Position numbers and translations under genes: made by a program
Part shown: positions 24,925-34,081 of the stretch, in pieces
Position numbering within the stretch: position 1 is the stretch's first letter
Layout: each line of letters opens with the position of its first letter
Notes under the pieces: model-generated
The model's database searches: none
Told to the model about the DNA's origin: nothing
What the model saw: only the letters and a program-made list of their open reading frames with translations
Assembly: GCF_040643435.1 (NCBI RefSeq)
Contig: NZ_JBEYUH010000006.1
Span: 124,001-188,000 of the forward strand
Length of the DNA stretch: 64,000 nucleotides
From: Rhodococcus sp040643435
Lineage (GTDB): Bacteria > Actinomycetota > Actinomycetes > Mycobacteriales > Mycobacteriaceae
Direction of reading: 5' to 3'

Positions 24925-26466
24925 TCAGTCCGATTCGTTCGATTCTCCGGAGGCTTCGGGATAGCGCACCGGCCACGCGAGATGCGTCATCCGTCGCCTC
25001 CCGCGCAGCTGCACCTCGTCGCCGAGTTCCCAGTGGCCACGCTCCTCGTCGTCCGCGAAATACAGGGCACTCGACGAAGCAAGAACCCTGCTCGGACGCA
25101 GTTTTGCGAGTTCGGTCAGGCGTGATGCCTCGTTCACCGGGTCGCCGATGACCGTGTATTCGAACCGCTCCGCAGCGCCGATGTTGCCGGCGACCGCGAG
25201 GCCCGCGGAGACGCCGATTCCGACGTCGAGATCGGTGATCTCGTCGAGAGCAAATCGCAGTTCGCGTGCGGCCGCGAGAGCCGCCGTAGGGGCGTCCGGG
25301 CGGTCGAGAGGAGCGCCGAAAATCACGAGTGCGGCATCGCCCATGAACTTGTTGACGAAACCGTTGTGCCGATCCACCACTTCGACGACGACACGGAAGA
25401 ACTCGTTCAGCAGTTCGACGACCTCGTTCGGCGGTCGCTCGGCCGCCGTCGCCGTGGACCCCACCATGTCGACGAACAACACCGCGACGTACCGCGTCTC
25501 GCCGCCGAGTTCGGTGCCGTACTGCAGGGCCCGGCGAGCGACGTCCTCGCCGACATGCTGACCGAACAGCTCCCGCAGACGTCTGCGCTCGTCGGACTCG
25601 GTCATCATCCGGTTGAAGCCGACCTGCAGGCGCCCGATCTCGCTGCCGTCGAACACCTCGACCTGCACTCCCGACGCGCCGCGCTGCACCCTTTCGATCG
25701 CCCAGCGCAGCTGCTTGATCGGGTCGGAGATCTGCGCAGACGTGAGCAGCGACAACACCAGCGCCAATCCGATCGACGTCACCGCCAGCGCGAGCACGGA
25801 CAGTGCGAGCGCATCGGCGTCGAAATCGGTGTTCGCACTGAGCTGGGTCACGCACAGCAGCACGATGCCGGCGACCGGCATCAAAGTGCCCAGTCCCCAG
25901 GTCATGGCCAGGCGCGTGCCCACACCGGGAGCCATCGTCCGGTCGAAGTTCCCTTCGCTCAGCGCGCGTGCGGCGACCGGACGCAGGATGCGTTCGCCGA
26001 GCATGTACGTGAAGCCGAACGTGCTGGTCGCGGCCATCGCGACGGTGACCGAGACCGCCACCGCGAGCGAGGGCATCTCTTCGGCGGTGAGGAAGACGAA
26101 CAGCACACCCCCGAGCAACCACAGGCCGAGATGGACGATCGCCTGCCGGAGTGGGGCGTGCAGTGCCGCCATCTGCTCCGCGCGGGTGGGTGGCCCGCCG
26201 CGCAGCTGCCACCGCACGACCGCACGCAACATGATCGCTGCGGCGCTCAGGCTCACGATGCCGGCGAAGGCCAGGTACACCGCGAAAACCGCGAAGTTGC
26301 GGACGCGATCGGCCACGATCGCCTCCGTCTCGGAGATCGGGATCCCGTAGCGGACGAAGGCGAACACCAGCAGCGCACCGAAGAGATTCGAGGCGCCCAT
26401 CGAGACCATGTAGAGCGGCCACCGACTCCGGAGAGTGGCGGCGACAGCTCGGTACGACCTCAGCAC
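24925..26466 (-). CDS. Membrane-bound class III adenylate cyclase with HAMP domain
   Basis: A 513-residue protein: six N-terminal helices (to about residue 250), a HAMP linker (about 250-305) and a C-terminal cyclase homology domain (about 320-490). Catalytic residues are intact. Asp333 in FVDMVGST and Asp377 in NKFMGDA are the metal ligands, Lys373 selects the base, and YTVIGDPVNEASRL carries the Asn/Arg transition-state pair. Architecture matches mycobacterial Rv1318c/Rv1319c/Rv1320c/Rv3645. It makes cAMP in response to a membrane or lipid signal. It is divergent from the histidine kinase gene, with a 118-bp gap. Confidence 0.9.
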   Translation of the reverse strand: MLRSYRAVAATLRSRWPLYMVSMGASNLFGALLVFAFVRYGIPISETEAIVADRVRNFAVFAVYLAFAGIVSLSAAAIMLRAVVRWQLRGGPPTRAEQMAALHAPLRQAIVHLGLWLLGGVLFVFLTAEEMPSLAVAVSVTVAMAATSTFGFTYMLGERILRPVAARALSEGNFDRTMAPGVGTRLAMTWGLGTLMPVAGIVLLCVTQLSANTDFDADALALSVLALAVTSIGLALVLSLLTSAQISDPIKQLRWAIERVQRGASGVQVEVFDGSEIGRLQVGFNRMMTESDERRRLRELFGQHVGEDVARRALQYGTELGGETRYVAVLFVDMVGSTATAAERPPNEVVELLNEFFRVVVEVVDRHNGFVNKFMGDAALVIFGAPLDRPDAPTAALAAARELRFALDEITDLDVGIGVSAGLAVAGNIGAAERFEYTVIGDPVNEASRLTELAKLRPSRVLASSSALYFADDEERGHWELGDEVQLRGRRRMTHLAWPVRYPEASGESNESD

Positions 26467-26584
26467 GACTTCAGATCAAACCATTGTGCGGACGGTCACA
26501 GGATGGGGCGGTCACCGTACACGCCCCCGGAGTGGTTGGATTCACTCGCCATGCCCAGCGTGACGAAAGGTACGAAAAGTACAG

Positions 26585-27727
26585 ATGAGGCCGTCCCGGA
26601 CCGGTCCCGACGCGGACGCACCGCTCTGGCGGGCCGCTCAGGTCTTCCGGCTGGTAACCGTCGTATACGCGGTGGGCTCCCAATTCGCGATGGTCGTGAA
26701 CTACACCCGGCCGAACCTGTCGTGGTTCTTCACCGGGGTGCTCGTGGCGTGGTCGCTCGTATCGGCGGTGCTGCTCTCCCGTGAGGGACGGTCGCGCCGC
26801 ACGGTCGCTGCGGTAGACCAGATCGTTGCCGTGGCGCTGATGGCAGCCACCAGGCTGGTCGCCGACCACGACTGGTACAGCAACCACCAGACCATGCCGA
26901 CCACCTTGTGGGTGGCCAATGCCGTCCTGTCGGCCGCGATCTTCGGCGGGCCTCCGGCCGGTATCGGATCGGCGATCCTGATGTCGGTGGTCAGTGCGGT
27001 CGTACGCGATCAGATCAACCTCGACCTGTGGCGGGACGCCACGGCACCGGTGCTCGCCGCGTGTGGCGTGGCGATGGGCTTCGCCACGACGACCGCCCGC
27101 CGTGCGCATCGGCAGCTCGAGGAGGCTGTCCGCGTAGCAGCAGCGATGGAGGAACGCGAACGACTCGGCCGACAGGTACACGACGGCGTATTGCAGGTGC
27201 TCGCGCTCGTGCAGCGGCGGGGTCTCGAGCTGGGCGGAGACGCGGCGGAACTCGCCGCGATGGCACGCGAACAGGAGGCCGCGCTGCGGCAGTTGATCTC
27301 CGAGCAGAACACCGATGTCGATCGCGGTGGCGAGAACACCGACCTCACGGCGATGGTGCGTGCCTTTGTCGGTGCAGCCGCGACCGTGTCGGCGCCTGCC
27401 GATCCGATCATGATCGCCCGAGCGCGCGCGGAAGAACTCACTGCGCTCGTCTCCGCAGCACTGTCGAACACCGAACTGCATGCCGGTGCCGACGCTGCCG
27501 TGTACGTCCTCGTCGAGGATCTCGGTGACGAGATCGTGCTCAGCATCCGCGACGACGGTGTCGGGATCGAACCGGGCAGACTCGACGAAGCTCGCAGGCA
27601 GGGGCGTATGGGGGTGTCCAAGTCGATCGTCGGCCGCGCGGAATGGCTCGGCGGGGTCGCACTGCTCGACAGCACCGCGGGAGAGGGAACCGAATGGGAG
27701 ATCCGGGTGCCGAAGGGAAATGAGTGA
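26585..27727 (+). CDS. MacS-like sensor histidine kinase
   Basis: A 380-residue kinase with four or five N-terminal helices (DUF5931-like sensor, to about residue 170) and an HPK7/NarX-type core. His199 in ERLGRQVHDGVLQVL is the phosphoacceptor. The ATP-binding domain shows a degenerate N-box (ALSNTELHAGA) and a G-box with DDGVGIEPG. This matches the MacS family of actinobacterial kinases linked to morphology and envelope state. It overlaps the response regulator gene by 4 bases (GTGA), so they form one system. Confidence 0.87.
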   Translation: MRPSRTGPDADAPLWRAAQVFRLVTVVYAVGSQFAMVVNYTRPNLSWFFTGVLVAWSLVSAVLLSREGRSRRTVAAVDQIVAVALMAATRLVADHDWYSNHQTMPTTLWVANAVLSAAIFGGPPAGIGSAILMSVVSAVVRDQINLDLWRDATAPVLAACGVAMGFATTTARRAHRQLEEAVRVAAAMEERERLGRQVHDGVLQVLALVQRRGLELGGDAAELAAMAREQEAALRQLISEQNTDVDRGGENTDLTAMVRAFVGAAATVSAPADPIMIARARAEELTALVSAALSNTELHAGADAAVYVLVEDLGDEIVLSIRDDGVGIEPGRLDEARRQGRMGVSKSIVGRAEWLGGVALLDSTAGEGTEWEIRVPKGNE

Positions 27728-28413
27728 CCGAGACCAACGCGGAAGCACACGGGAACACCACACGGAAACCGGCGACAGTCACTGTGATGGTGGTCGACGA
27801 CCACCCGATCTGGCGTCACGCGGTCGGTCGTGACCTCGAAGACGCCGGATTCACCGTGGTCGCCGAGGCCGACGGGGTCGCGAGTGCCGCACGTCGTGCC
27901 GCGGTCGTCCGCCCCGACGTCGTGCTCATGGACATGGCGATGCCCGACGGCACCGGCACCGAGGCGACCCGTGCCGTCCTCGATGTCTCCCCCGACAGTC
28001 GAGTGCTCGTACTGTCCGCCTCGTGCGAACGCGCCGATGTTCTCGGTGCGGTGAAGGCCGGGGCGTCCGGTTACCTCGTCAAGAGCGCGTCGGTGCACGA
28101 ACTCGTCGACGCGGTCCTCGCAACCGCGCGTGGGCAGGCGGTCTTCACTCCCGGATTGGCCGGACTCGTGCTCGGTGAGTATCGCCGCATGTCGAACGAT
28201 GTCGTCGATCGCCGGTCTTCCCCGACTCTCACCGGCCGTGAGACCGAAGTACTGCGATTGGTCGCGAAAGGACTGTCTGCGAAGCAGATCGCCGCGCGGC
28301 TGACCCTCAGCCACCGCACGGTCGAGAATCATGTGCAGGCGACGCTGCGCAAACTGCAACTCGCCAACCGGGTCGAACTCACCCGCTACGTCATCGAGCA
28401 GGGACTGGAGTGA
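27724..28413 (+). CDS. NarL/FixJ-type response regulator (MacR-like)
   Basis: A 229-residue regulator. The receiver domain (about residues 18-135) has Asp70 in VVLMDMAMPDG as the phosphorylation site and Lys in YLVKSASVHEL as the conserved switch residue. The C-terminal LuxR-type HTH begins LTGRETEVLRLVAKGLSAKQIA. GTG start, coupled to the kinase gene. The likely target is the downstream DUF1707 gene and envelope genes; no binding site could be identified. Confidence 0.9.
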   Translation: MTETNAEAHGNTTRKPATVTVMVVDDHPIWRHAVGRDLEDAGFTVVAEADGVASAARRAAVVRPDVVLMDMAMPDGTGTEATRAVLDVSPDSRVLVLSASCERADVLGAVKAGASGYLVKSASVHELVDAVLATARGQAVFTPGLAGLVLGEYRRMSNDVVDRRSSPTLTGRETEVLRLVAKGLSAKQIAARLTLSHRTVENHVQATLRKLQLANRVELTRYVIEQGLE

Positions 28414-28441
28414 CGGGAGAGAGCCGACCCGCGACTCCCAT

Positions 28442-28447
28442 TAAGCT
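28442..28447 (+). promoter_or_regulatory. -10 box of an internal promoter for the DUF1707 gene
   Basis: TAAGCT followed by seven bases and ATG 28455. The box lies inside the longer possible reading frame that starts at GTG 28410, and so supports the shorter protein. Confidence 0.45.
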
Positions 28448-28454
28448 GACGCGC

Positions 28455-29105
28455 ATGGAATCGAAGGATCTGCGGGTGTCGGACGCCGAACGCGAGCACG
28501 TCGGGGAACTTCTGCAGCGTGCGGTAGGGCAGGGAATGCTCTCGCTCGGTGAGTTCACAGAACGGATGGACACCGTGCTCGCCGCCAAGACTCGCGGCGA
28601 TCTGAATCAGGTCCTCGTCGACCTTCCGGGTATCCAGATCCGTCCCGAATTCCAGGATCAGTACCTGCCCGGAATGCCGCAGCAGCACTATCCTGCGCCG
28701 ACCACAGGTGCGTTCCCGGCAACCGGTCAGGGCGCTCCTGCCCTCATCAAGGGTCGTGTCTCCAGCGTCGAGCGGAAGGGCCCCTGGCACGTGCCGCCCG
28801 CCATCGCCTTGGACACCGTCGCATCCTCGGTCACCCTCGACTTCACCGAGGCGGTGATGCAGACGCAGGTGGTGCGGATCGACGTGAACGACTACCTCAG
28901 TTCGATCACGATCCTGCTGCCCGCGGAGGCGACGGCCGACGTCAACGGCGTGGAGAATGTCGCGTCGAGCGTGTCGTCCAAGGTGCGCGGCGGGCCGCCG
29001 TACGGACCGCTTCATCTCATCGTGACCGGCAAGGTCCGCTGCGGAAGTGTCAACGTCACGCACCCGCTGTCCACGCGCATGCGGAAGTTCTTCAACGGCA
29101 ACTGA
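28455..29105 (+). CDS. DUF1707 and LiaF-like C-terminal domain protein
   Basis: A 216-residue protein. DUF1707 (SHOCT-like) at about residues 4-58 reads LRVSDAEREHVGELLQRAVGQGMLSLGEFTERMD. A Pro/Gln-rich linker follows, then a C-terminal beta-rich part like the LiaF cell-wall-active-antibiotic-response domain. No membrane helix is seen. It follows the MacSR-like pair, so an envelope-stress role is inferred. An alternative GTG at 28410 overlaps the regulator stop; I prefer ATG 28455 because DUF1707 proteins usually start right before LRxSD and a TAAGCT box precedes it. Confidence 0.78.
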   Translation: MESKDLRVSDAEREHVGELLQRAVGQGMLSLGEFTERMDTVLAAKTRGDLNQVLVDLPGIQIRPEFQDQYLPGMPQQHYPAPTTGAFPATGQGAPALIKGRVSSVERKGPWHVPPAIALDTVASSVTLDFTEAVMQTQVVRIDVNDYLSSITILLPAEATADVNGVENVASSVSSKVRGGPPYGPLHLIVTGKVRCGSVNVTHPLSTRMRKFFNGN

Positions 29106-29110
29106 CCGAT

Positions 29111-29146
29111 AACCCGAGGCGACCCGCGAGCGAGTCGCCTCGGGTT
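29111..29146. terminator. Bidirectional terminator between the DUF1707 gene and mmpL3
   Basis: AACCCGAGGCGAC and GTCGCCTCGGGTT form a perfect 13-bp stem with a 10-base loop, 5 bases after one stop codon and 9 bases from the other. Confidence 0.8.
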
Positions 29147-29155
29147 CGTGATCCG

Positions 29156-32100
29156 TCAGTCGCGGCGCTGCCGAGCGATCAGTTCGTTCACGCTGATGGA
29201 GTGGCCGCTCTCGGGCCCGTGCCGTCCCGGGCCCCGGGGATCCGATCTGCTCGGGTCGGGCTGGGACTCGTCCGGGCGCTGTTCCGGCCGGTCGGAACCG
29301 CCCGGTCGAGGCGGCCCTTCGGCAGCCCGGGGGCGTGGTGGCAATGGCGGACGAGGTGTGCCCTGCGCCGGTGGCCGCTGCGGTGCGCCCTGCGGGTGCG
29401 GTGGCTGGGGTGCGCCCTGCGCCGGTGGCCGCTGCGGTGCGCCCTGCGGAGGCGGTGGCTGCGGTGCGCCCTGCGCGGGCAGTCGCTGCGGTCCACGCGG
29501 TGCGGGCGGCCGCTGCGGCGCACCTTGCGCGGGTGGCCGCTGCGGTGCGCCCTGCGCGGGTGGACGGACCTGCCCAGGTGCGGGTGGCCGCTGTGTTTCC
29601 GGTGCGGGTGGCCGCTGTGTTTCCGATGTGGGTCGCGGACGCTGGGCGGAATGGTCTCCACCCGGCGAGGTGCGCCGCAGTTGCGACAGCCAGTTCTCGA
29701 TCGGCTGTGGATCTCGTCCCCTGCCGGTGTCCGGGTCGTTCGGCCGTGCCGGTCCGCCCGGCGCCCCCGATTCGTCAGGACCGACAGTGGGCCGCACGAA
29801 GGATTGCGGCAACGGAGGCGGCACATCTCCACGCCGGCGGCGGGGTAGCGGCGGTGCGGACGAGGTCGGAGACGCTTCCGGAGCGCGCCGCTCGGGAGTT
29901 TCGGGTGCACCGTGCCGTGGCTCTTCGGCTGTATGCGGGGGAATGGACATATTGTTCTGCTCGTCTCCCTGAGCCCGGTCGTCCGGGCGGTGCCGCGGAT
30001 CCGGGATCGGCGGCGAGGTGGTGGAGGGACGTCCCGGGCCTGCGGACGGCGTCGGGCGGCCGGTACCCGGCGGTACCCGTTCACCGTTCCGCGGTGCGGG
30101 TGGGCGACCGGCGGCCGGCGGACGGACACCGGCCCGGCCGGGAACCTGGCGCCGTGCCGACGGCGGTGTGAGATCGCGGAGCTTGCGTTGTTCTGCGGCC
30201 GGCCGCGGCGGGGCGATCTTGGGCAGCGGCTGTGTCAGATCCGAGCCGCCGTCGAACGTACCCGCAGGGAAGCGATGCCCACCTGTGGCCGAGACCGTTG
30301 CGGGACCGAACATGCCGACGGTGATGAGTTCGGGAACATCCTCGGGCATGAGTTCGTCGGCGAGGATCGGTTCACCCAGACCGATCTTCTCCTGGATCCG
30401 CTTCATCCACGCGGGCGCCCACCAGCAGTCGTCACCGAGCAGCTTCATCACAGCGGGCACAAGGAACATGCGGATGACAGTCGCGTCGATGATGAGAGCG
30501 GCGATCATGCCGAACGCGATGTACTTCATCATCACCAGTTCGGAGAACCCGAAGGCGCCGGTGACGACGATGAGGATCAGAGCAGCCGCGGTGATGATGC
30601 GGCCGGTGTGGGCGGTACCGATACGGATCGACTCGGTGGTGCTCGCCCCCATCGATCTCGCCTCCACCATTCTGGAGAGCAGGAACACCTCGTAGTCGGT
30701 CGACAGGCCGTACACGATCGCGATGATCAGCACGAGCACCGGGGACATGATCGGTCCCGGGGTGAAGTTGAGCAGGTCCGCGCCGTTGCCGTCGATGAAG
30801 ATCCAGGTGAGGATGCCCAGGGTCGACCCGAGACCCAGGGCGCTCATCAACACGGCCTTGATCGGGAGCACGAGCGATCCGAAGGCCAGGAACATGAGCA
30901 GGGTCGTCAGCAGGACGACCACCACGACCATCAACGGCAGCGTCTCGAGCAGGGCCGCGATCGAGTCCTGTTCGATCGCCGGGGTGCCGCCGACGAGCAC
31001 TTCGACGCCTTCCGGCCATTCGGCCGCGTGCAGATATTCGATGGTGGCGGCGGACTCGTTGCGGTCGGTCAGGCCGGCTTTGAGGACGCGCACGCCGTCC
31101 TTCGCGGGGCCGGTGATCGTGAACTTCTCGACGAGACCCGGAGCCTCACTGGCCGTTGTGATGATCTTGTTGAGATCGCCGCCCTCGGCGCCGCGGACGA
31201 CGAGTTTGACCGGCTCGGCACGCTGACCGGGGAACAGTTCGTCGAAGGTCTCCTGCGCGACACGCGTGGGGTGCTCGGGTGGCAGGTAGGTCTCGTTGAT
31301 GCCGCCGAACTTGATGCCGGTCAGCGGCATGATGAGCAGCAACAGACCGATGACCGTGGGGATCGTCACCTTCATCGGGTTGACCATCACCCACCGGCAC
31401 AGGCGGCCGAGGAAGCTGTTCTCGACCTGCTCGTTCGACTGGATCTGGCCGAAGCGCTTCATGCCGAACTTGTCGATGCGCTTGCCGAGGATGCTCAGGA
31501 TCGCAGGCAGGATCGTGATGGACAGCAAAGCCGCCAGCGAGACCGCGGAGATCGCGCCGTATGCGACCGACTTGAGGAAGCCCTGGGGGAACAACACAAG
31601 ACCACCGAGGCTCGTGACCACCATGGTCGCCGAGAACACCACGGTGCGACCTGCTGTGATGACGGTACGTCGCACCGCTGCCGCGGTGTCGTAGCCTTCG
31701 GCGAGTTCTTCACGGAATCGCGACACCATGAACAGGCCGTAGTCGATCGCCAGACCCAGGCCGATGAGCGAGACGACCGGTGCGACGAACGAGTTCACCT
31801 CGGTGAAGTTGGTGATCAAACGGACGATACCGTTCGCGGCGATGATCGTCAGGCCACCGGTGATCAGCGGCAGCGCCGCCGCGACCACGCCACCGAAGAC
31901 GAAGAACAGAAGGATGCCGACTGCGGGGATCGCGAGGATCTCCATGCGCTTGATGTCGTTGGCCATCGTGTCGTTCAGCGCGCCGGAGATCGGTTGCAGA
32001 CCGGCGAGTTGCACGTCGACACCGTCGATGTAGAACTCGTCCTTGACGTCGCGGAAGTTGCCGGTCAGTTCTGTGTCGTTCTCACCGGCGATGGCGACCG

Positions 32101-32503
32101 ACGCGATGGCGTGCTGTCGCGACGGATCGGCCAGCGTCGGCAGCGACGGCGCGTTGTCGGTGGGCCAGTACGCGCCGTTGATCTTGAGAATTTCCTCGGG
32201 ATGGTCGGTGACCAGCGAGTTCAGGCTGTCCTTGACCTTCGCGGCGAATTCCGGGTCGTCGACCGTCTTGCCCTCGGGTGCCGTGTAGAGCACCAGCACG
32301 TCGCCCATGGTGTCGCGGCCGAAGGTGCCGTCGGCGAGCTTGGCAGCGGCCACGGACTCGGAACCGGGATCGTCCCAGCCGCTCTGACTGAGGTGATCGT
32401 TCAAGCTCAGGCCGTACCCGGCGAGCCCGAGCAGCGCCGCGACCATCACCGCGATGACGGTGAAGCGCGCACGGTAGACGAGCTCTCCCCAACGGTCGAA
32501 CAC
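29156..32503 (-). CDS. mmpL3: MmpL3-type RND transporter, probable trehalose monomycolate exporter
   Basis: A 1115-residue MMPL/RND protein with about 12 helices in two halves, each with a periplasmic porter domain. Both proton-relay pairs are present: D254-Y255 in GLAIDYGLFMVSR and D603-Y604 in GLSTDYEVFLLSRM. From about residue 700 a 400-residue cytoplasmic tail is rich in Pro, Arg and Gln, with repeated QRPPAQGAP units near the end. The order mmpL3, NYN gene, trmB, two hypotheticals, pckA matches the Rv0206c-Rv0211 locus of M. tuberculosis, where MmpL3 exports trehalose monomycolate and is essential. This supports a mycolate-making host. Confidence 0.92.
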   Translation of the reverse strand: MFDRWGELVYRARFTVIAVMVAALLGLAGYGLSLNDHLSQSGWDDPGSESVAAAKLADGTFGRDTMGDVLVLYTAPEGKTVDDPEFAAKVKDSLNSLVTDHPEEILKINGAYWPTDNAPSLPTLADPSRQHAIASVAIAGENDTELTGNFRDVKDEFYIDGVDVQLAGLQPISGALNDTMANDIKRMEILAIPAVGILLFFVFGGVVAAALPLITGGLTIIAANGIVRLITNFTEVNSFVAPVVSLIGLGLAIDYGLFMVSRFREELAEGYDTAAAVRRTVITAGRTVVFSATMVVTSLGGLVLFPQGFLKSVAYGAISAVSLAALLSITILPAILSILGKRIDKFGMKRFGQIQSNEQVENSFLGRLCRWVMVNPMKVTIPTVIGLLLLIMPLTGIKFGGINETYLPPEHPTRVAQETFDELFPGQRAEPVKLVVRGAEGGDLNKIITTASEAPGLVEKFTITGPAKDGVRVLKAGLTDRNESAATIEYLHAAEWPEGVEVLVGGTPAIEQDSIAALLETLPLMVVVVVLLTTLLMFLAFGSLVLPIKAVLMSALGLGSTLGILTWIFIDGNGADLLNFTPGPIMSPVLVLIIAIVYGLSTDYEVFLLSRMVEARSMGASTTESIRIGTAHTGRIITAAALILIVVTGAFGFSELVMMKYIAFGMIAALIIDATVIRMFLVPAVMKLLGDDCWWAPAWMKRIQEKIGLGEPILADELMPEDVPELITVGMFGPATVSATGGHRFPAGTFDGGSDLTQPLPKIAPPRPAAEQRKLRDLTPPSARRQVPGRAGVRPPAAGRPPAPRNGERVPPGTGRPTPSAGPGRPSTTSPPIPDPRHRPDDRAQGDEQNNMSIPPHTAEEPRHGAPETPERRAPEASPTSSAPPLPRRRRGDVPPPLPQSFVRPTVGPDESGAPGGPARPNDPDTGRGRDPQPIENWLSQLRRTSPGGDHSAQRPRPTSETQRPPAPETQRPPAPGQVRPPAQGAPQRPPAQGAPQRPPAPRGPQRLPAQGAPQPPPPQGAPQRPPAQGAPQPPHPQGAPQRPPAQGTPRPPLPPRPRAAEGPPRPGGSDRPEQRPDESQPDPSRSDPRGPGRHGPESGHSISVNELIARQRRD

Positions 32504-32512
32504 GTAAGTCTC

Positions 32513-33205
32513 CTATTCGGCGACGCTCTTGCGCCCCACGAGGAGAGCAGAAAGCGGTCGGAACGGCTGCAGCCAGGCACCCTCGTCGGGCAGCGATTCC
32601 AGGCTGACGCGGGGCAGCGGTTCGCGGAAGACACCGGGAATGTCCTCGAGGTCGAGGAACTCGATGATCTCCGAGGTCACCGCCCAGCTGGCGTGCTCGC
32701 GGAATCCGAGCACCGTGGTGGCGACACCGTCCTGCGCGAGCAACTCGAGGGGTTCGCGGAAGGCCTGGCCGTCGGCGGAGGCCACCATCACACCGGCGAG
32801 ACCCTCGCGGTGCCTCAGCTCGATGTGGCGCAGCATGTCGGAATCGACGTCGCTGTCCTCGTCGATCTTCGGCTTGGCGAACACCGCGAAGCCCACATTA
32901 CGCAGCGCCTCGACCCAGGGGCGGACGACATCGGCGCTGCCCGGTGCGATGTTGGTGAAGACCGTGGCCTCGGCTTCGAGCGGGGCGGAATGCTGACGCG
33001 ACAGTTCGGCGGTGCGCCCGAGCAGCCACCGGCCGAGAGCGTCGAAGCGCGGGCGGTATGCCGCCGTCGGCCGGCCGCCGAGGATCGCGCCGAGGCCCAT
33101 ATCGAGATTGGGGGCGTCCCAGACGAGCAGGACCTTACGAGCCGGCTCGACGCCGTCGATCGCGGGGGAGTCGGTCACGCCGGAGAGCTCTTCGTGGACA
33201 CTCAT
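32513..33205 (-). CDS. NYN domain protein (Rv0207c-like)
   Basis: A 230-residue protein with a NYN (PIN-like) ribonuclease fold: VWDAPNLDMG near residue 27, DSDVDSDMLRHIE near 120 and GVMVASADGQAF near 140 provide the acidic metal-binding positions. Predicted cytosolic RNA processing, but activity is unproven in this subgroup. ATG 33205 overlaps the trmB stop (ATGA) and has GGAG close upstream; a TTG start at 33223 is less likely. It lies between trmB and mmpL3 in one minus-strand operon. Confidence 0.82.
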   Translation of the reverse strand: MSVHEELSGVTDSPAIDGVEPARKVLLVWDAPNLDMGLGAILGGRPTAAYRPRFDALGRWLLGRTAELSRQHSAPLEAEATVFTNIAPGSADVVRPWVEALRNVGFAVFAKPKIDEDSDVDSDMLRHIELRHREGLAGVMVASADGQAFREPLELLAQDGVATTVLGFREHASWAVTSEIIEFLDLEDIPGVFREPLPRVSLESLPDEGAWLQPFRPLSALLVGRKSVAE

Positions 33206-33948
33206 GCTCCGATCTTCCCCCAAACGAACTCGTTGATCGCGCTACCCACCTGATGTGCCTTGTCCTCGAACTTCGTGACGGGCCGCTCGAGACTGATGGG
33301 TGCGGTGCCGGAGAACCGGGCGAGCCGCGGCTCGGCGTCGCCCACCTCGGCGATGGCTTCGGCGTAGTCGGCGTGGTCGGTGGCCACGTGCAGTATTCCG
33401 CCGGGCTTCAACCGGTCGGCGATCAGGGCGAAGGTGGGGGCTTGCAGGAGCCGGCGCTTGTGGTGACGAGCCTTCGGCCACGGATCGGGGAAGAACACGC
33501 GCACGCCGGTGAGCGACTCGACGGTCAGCATCTTCTCGAGCACCTCGACGGCATCGCCGCGCAGGATACGCAGATTTGTGACCGGGGCGTCGCTGTCATA
33601 GGTGCGCTCGATGCTCTGCAGGGTCTGCGCGATGCCCGGCTTGTAGACCTCCACCGCGATGAGATTCACTTCCGGCTCGGCCTGGGCCATCGCCACCGCA
33701 GCAGTTCCCGTTCCGGATCCGATCTCGAGAACGAGCGGTGCCGACCGGCCGAACCACGCTTCGACGTCGAGTGGCTCGTCGCCGACCTCCTTGCCGAGTT
33801 CGGGCCAACGACGGTCCCAGCACTGCTGCTGGGGATCGGTCAGCGATCCACGGCGGGACCGGAAACTCGTCACCCTGGGGTACAGGCGATTCCCGCGGGT
33901 CGGGCGCTCGTCGAGCGTCTCGGTGGTGTGCTGATCGGCTTCGTTCAC
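33202..33948 (-). CDS. trmB: tRNA (guanine-N7-)-methyltransferase
   Basis: A 248-residue class I methyltransferase. LEIGSGTGTAAVAMAQ near residue 73 is SAM motif I and FFPDPWPKARHHKRRL near 150 is the TrmB signature. TDHADYAE follows. It methylates G46 of tRNA. Start is GTG 33948. The N-terminal RVTSFRSRRG segment is common in actinobacterial TrmB. First gene of the trmB-NYN-mmpL3 operon, which joins tRNA modification to mycolate export by position only. Confidence 0.93.
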   Translation of the reverse strand: MNEADQHTTETLDERPTRGNRLYPRVTSFRSRRGSLTDPQQQCWDRRWPELGKEVGDEPLDVEAWFGRSAPLVLEIGSGTGTAAVAMAQAEPEVNLIAVEVYKPGIAQTLQSIERTYDSDAPVTNLRILRGDAVEVLEKMLTVESLTGVRVFFPDPWPKARHHKRRLLQAPTFALIADRLKPGGILHVATDHADYAEAIAEVGDAEPRLARFSGTAPISLERPVTKFEDKAHQVGSAINEFVWGKIGA

Positions 33949-34081
33949 GCGTCCATTGTCGCGTATCTCCGGAGTGTGTGGCAGGAGTGACCGAAGTGAC
34001 CACAGTGTTTTCTCAGGAAGTCTGCGTTCGCCCTCTCACACGCGGTCTCTCTGTCACAATCTCGGCGACGATCGGGGGATC

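Noticed and set aside
29912..33253. A 1113-codon open frame on the plus strand, antisense to mmpL3 and the NYN gene
   Set aside because: It is the reverse-complement shadow of high-GC codon use in mmpL3. The translation is low-complexity (many His, Asp, Arg, Gln) with no recognisable domain.
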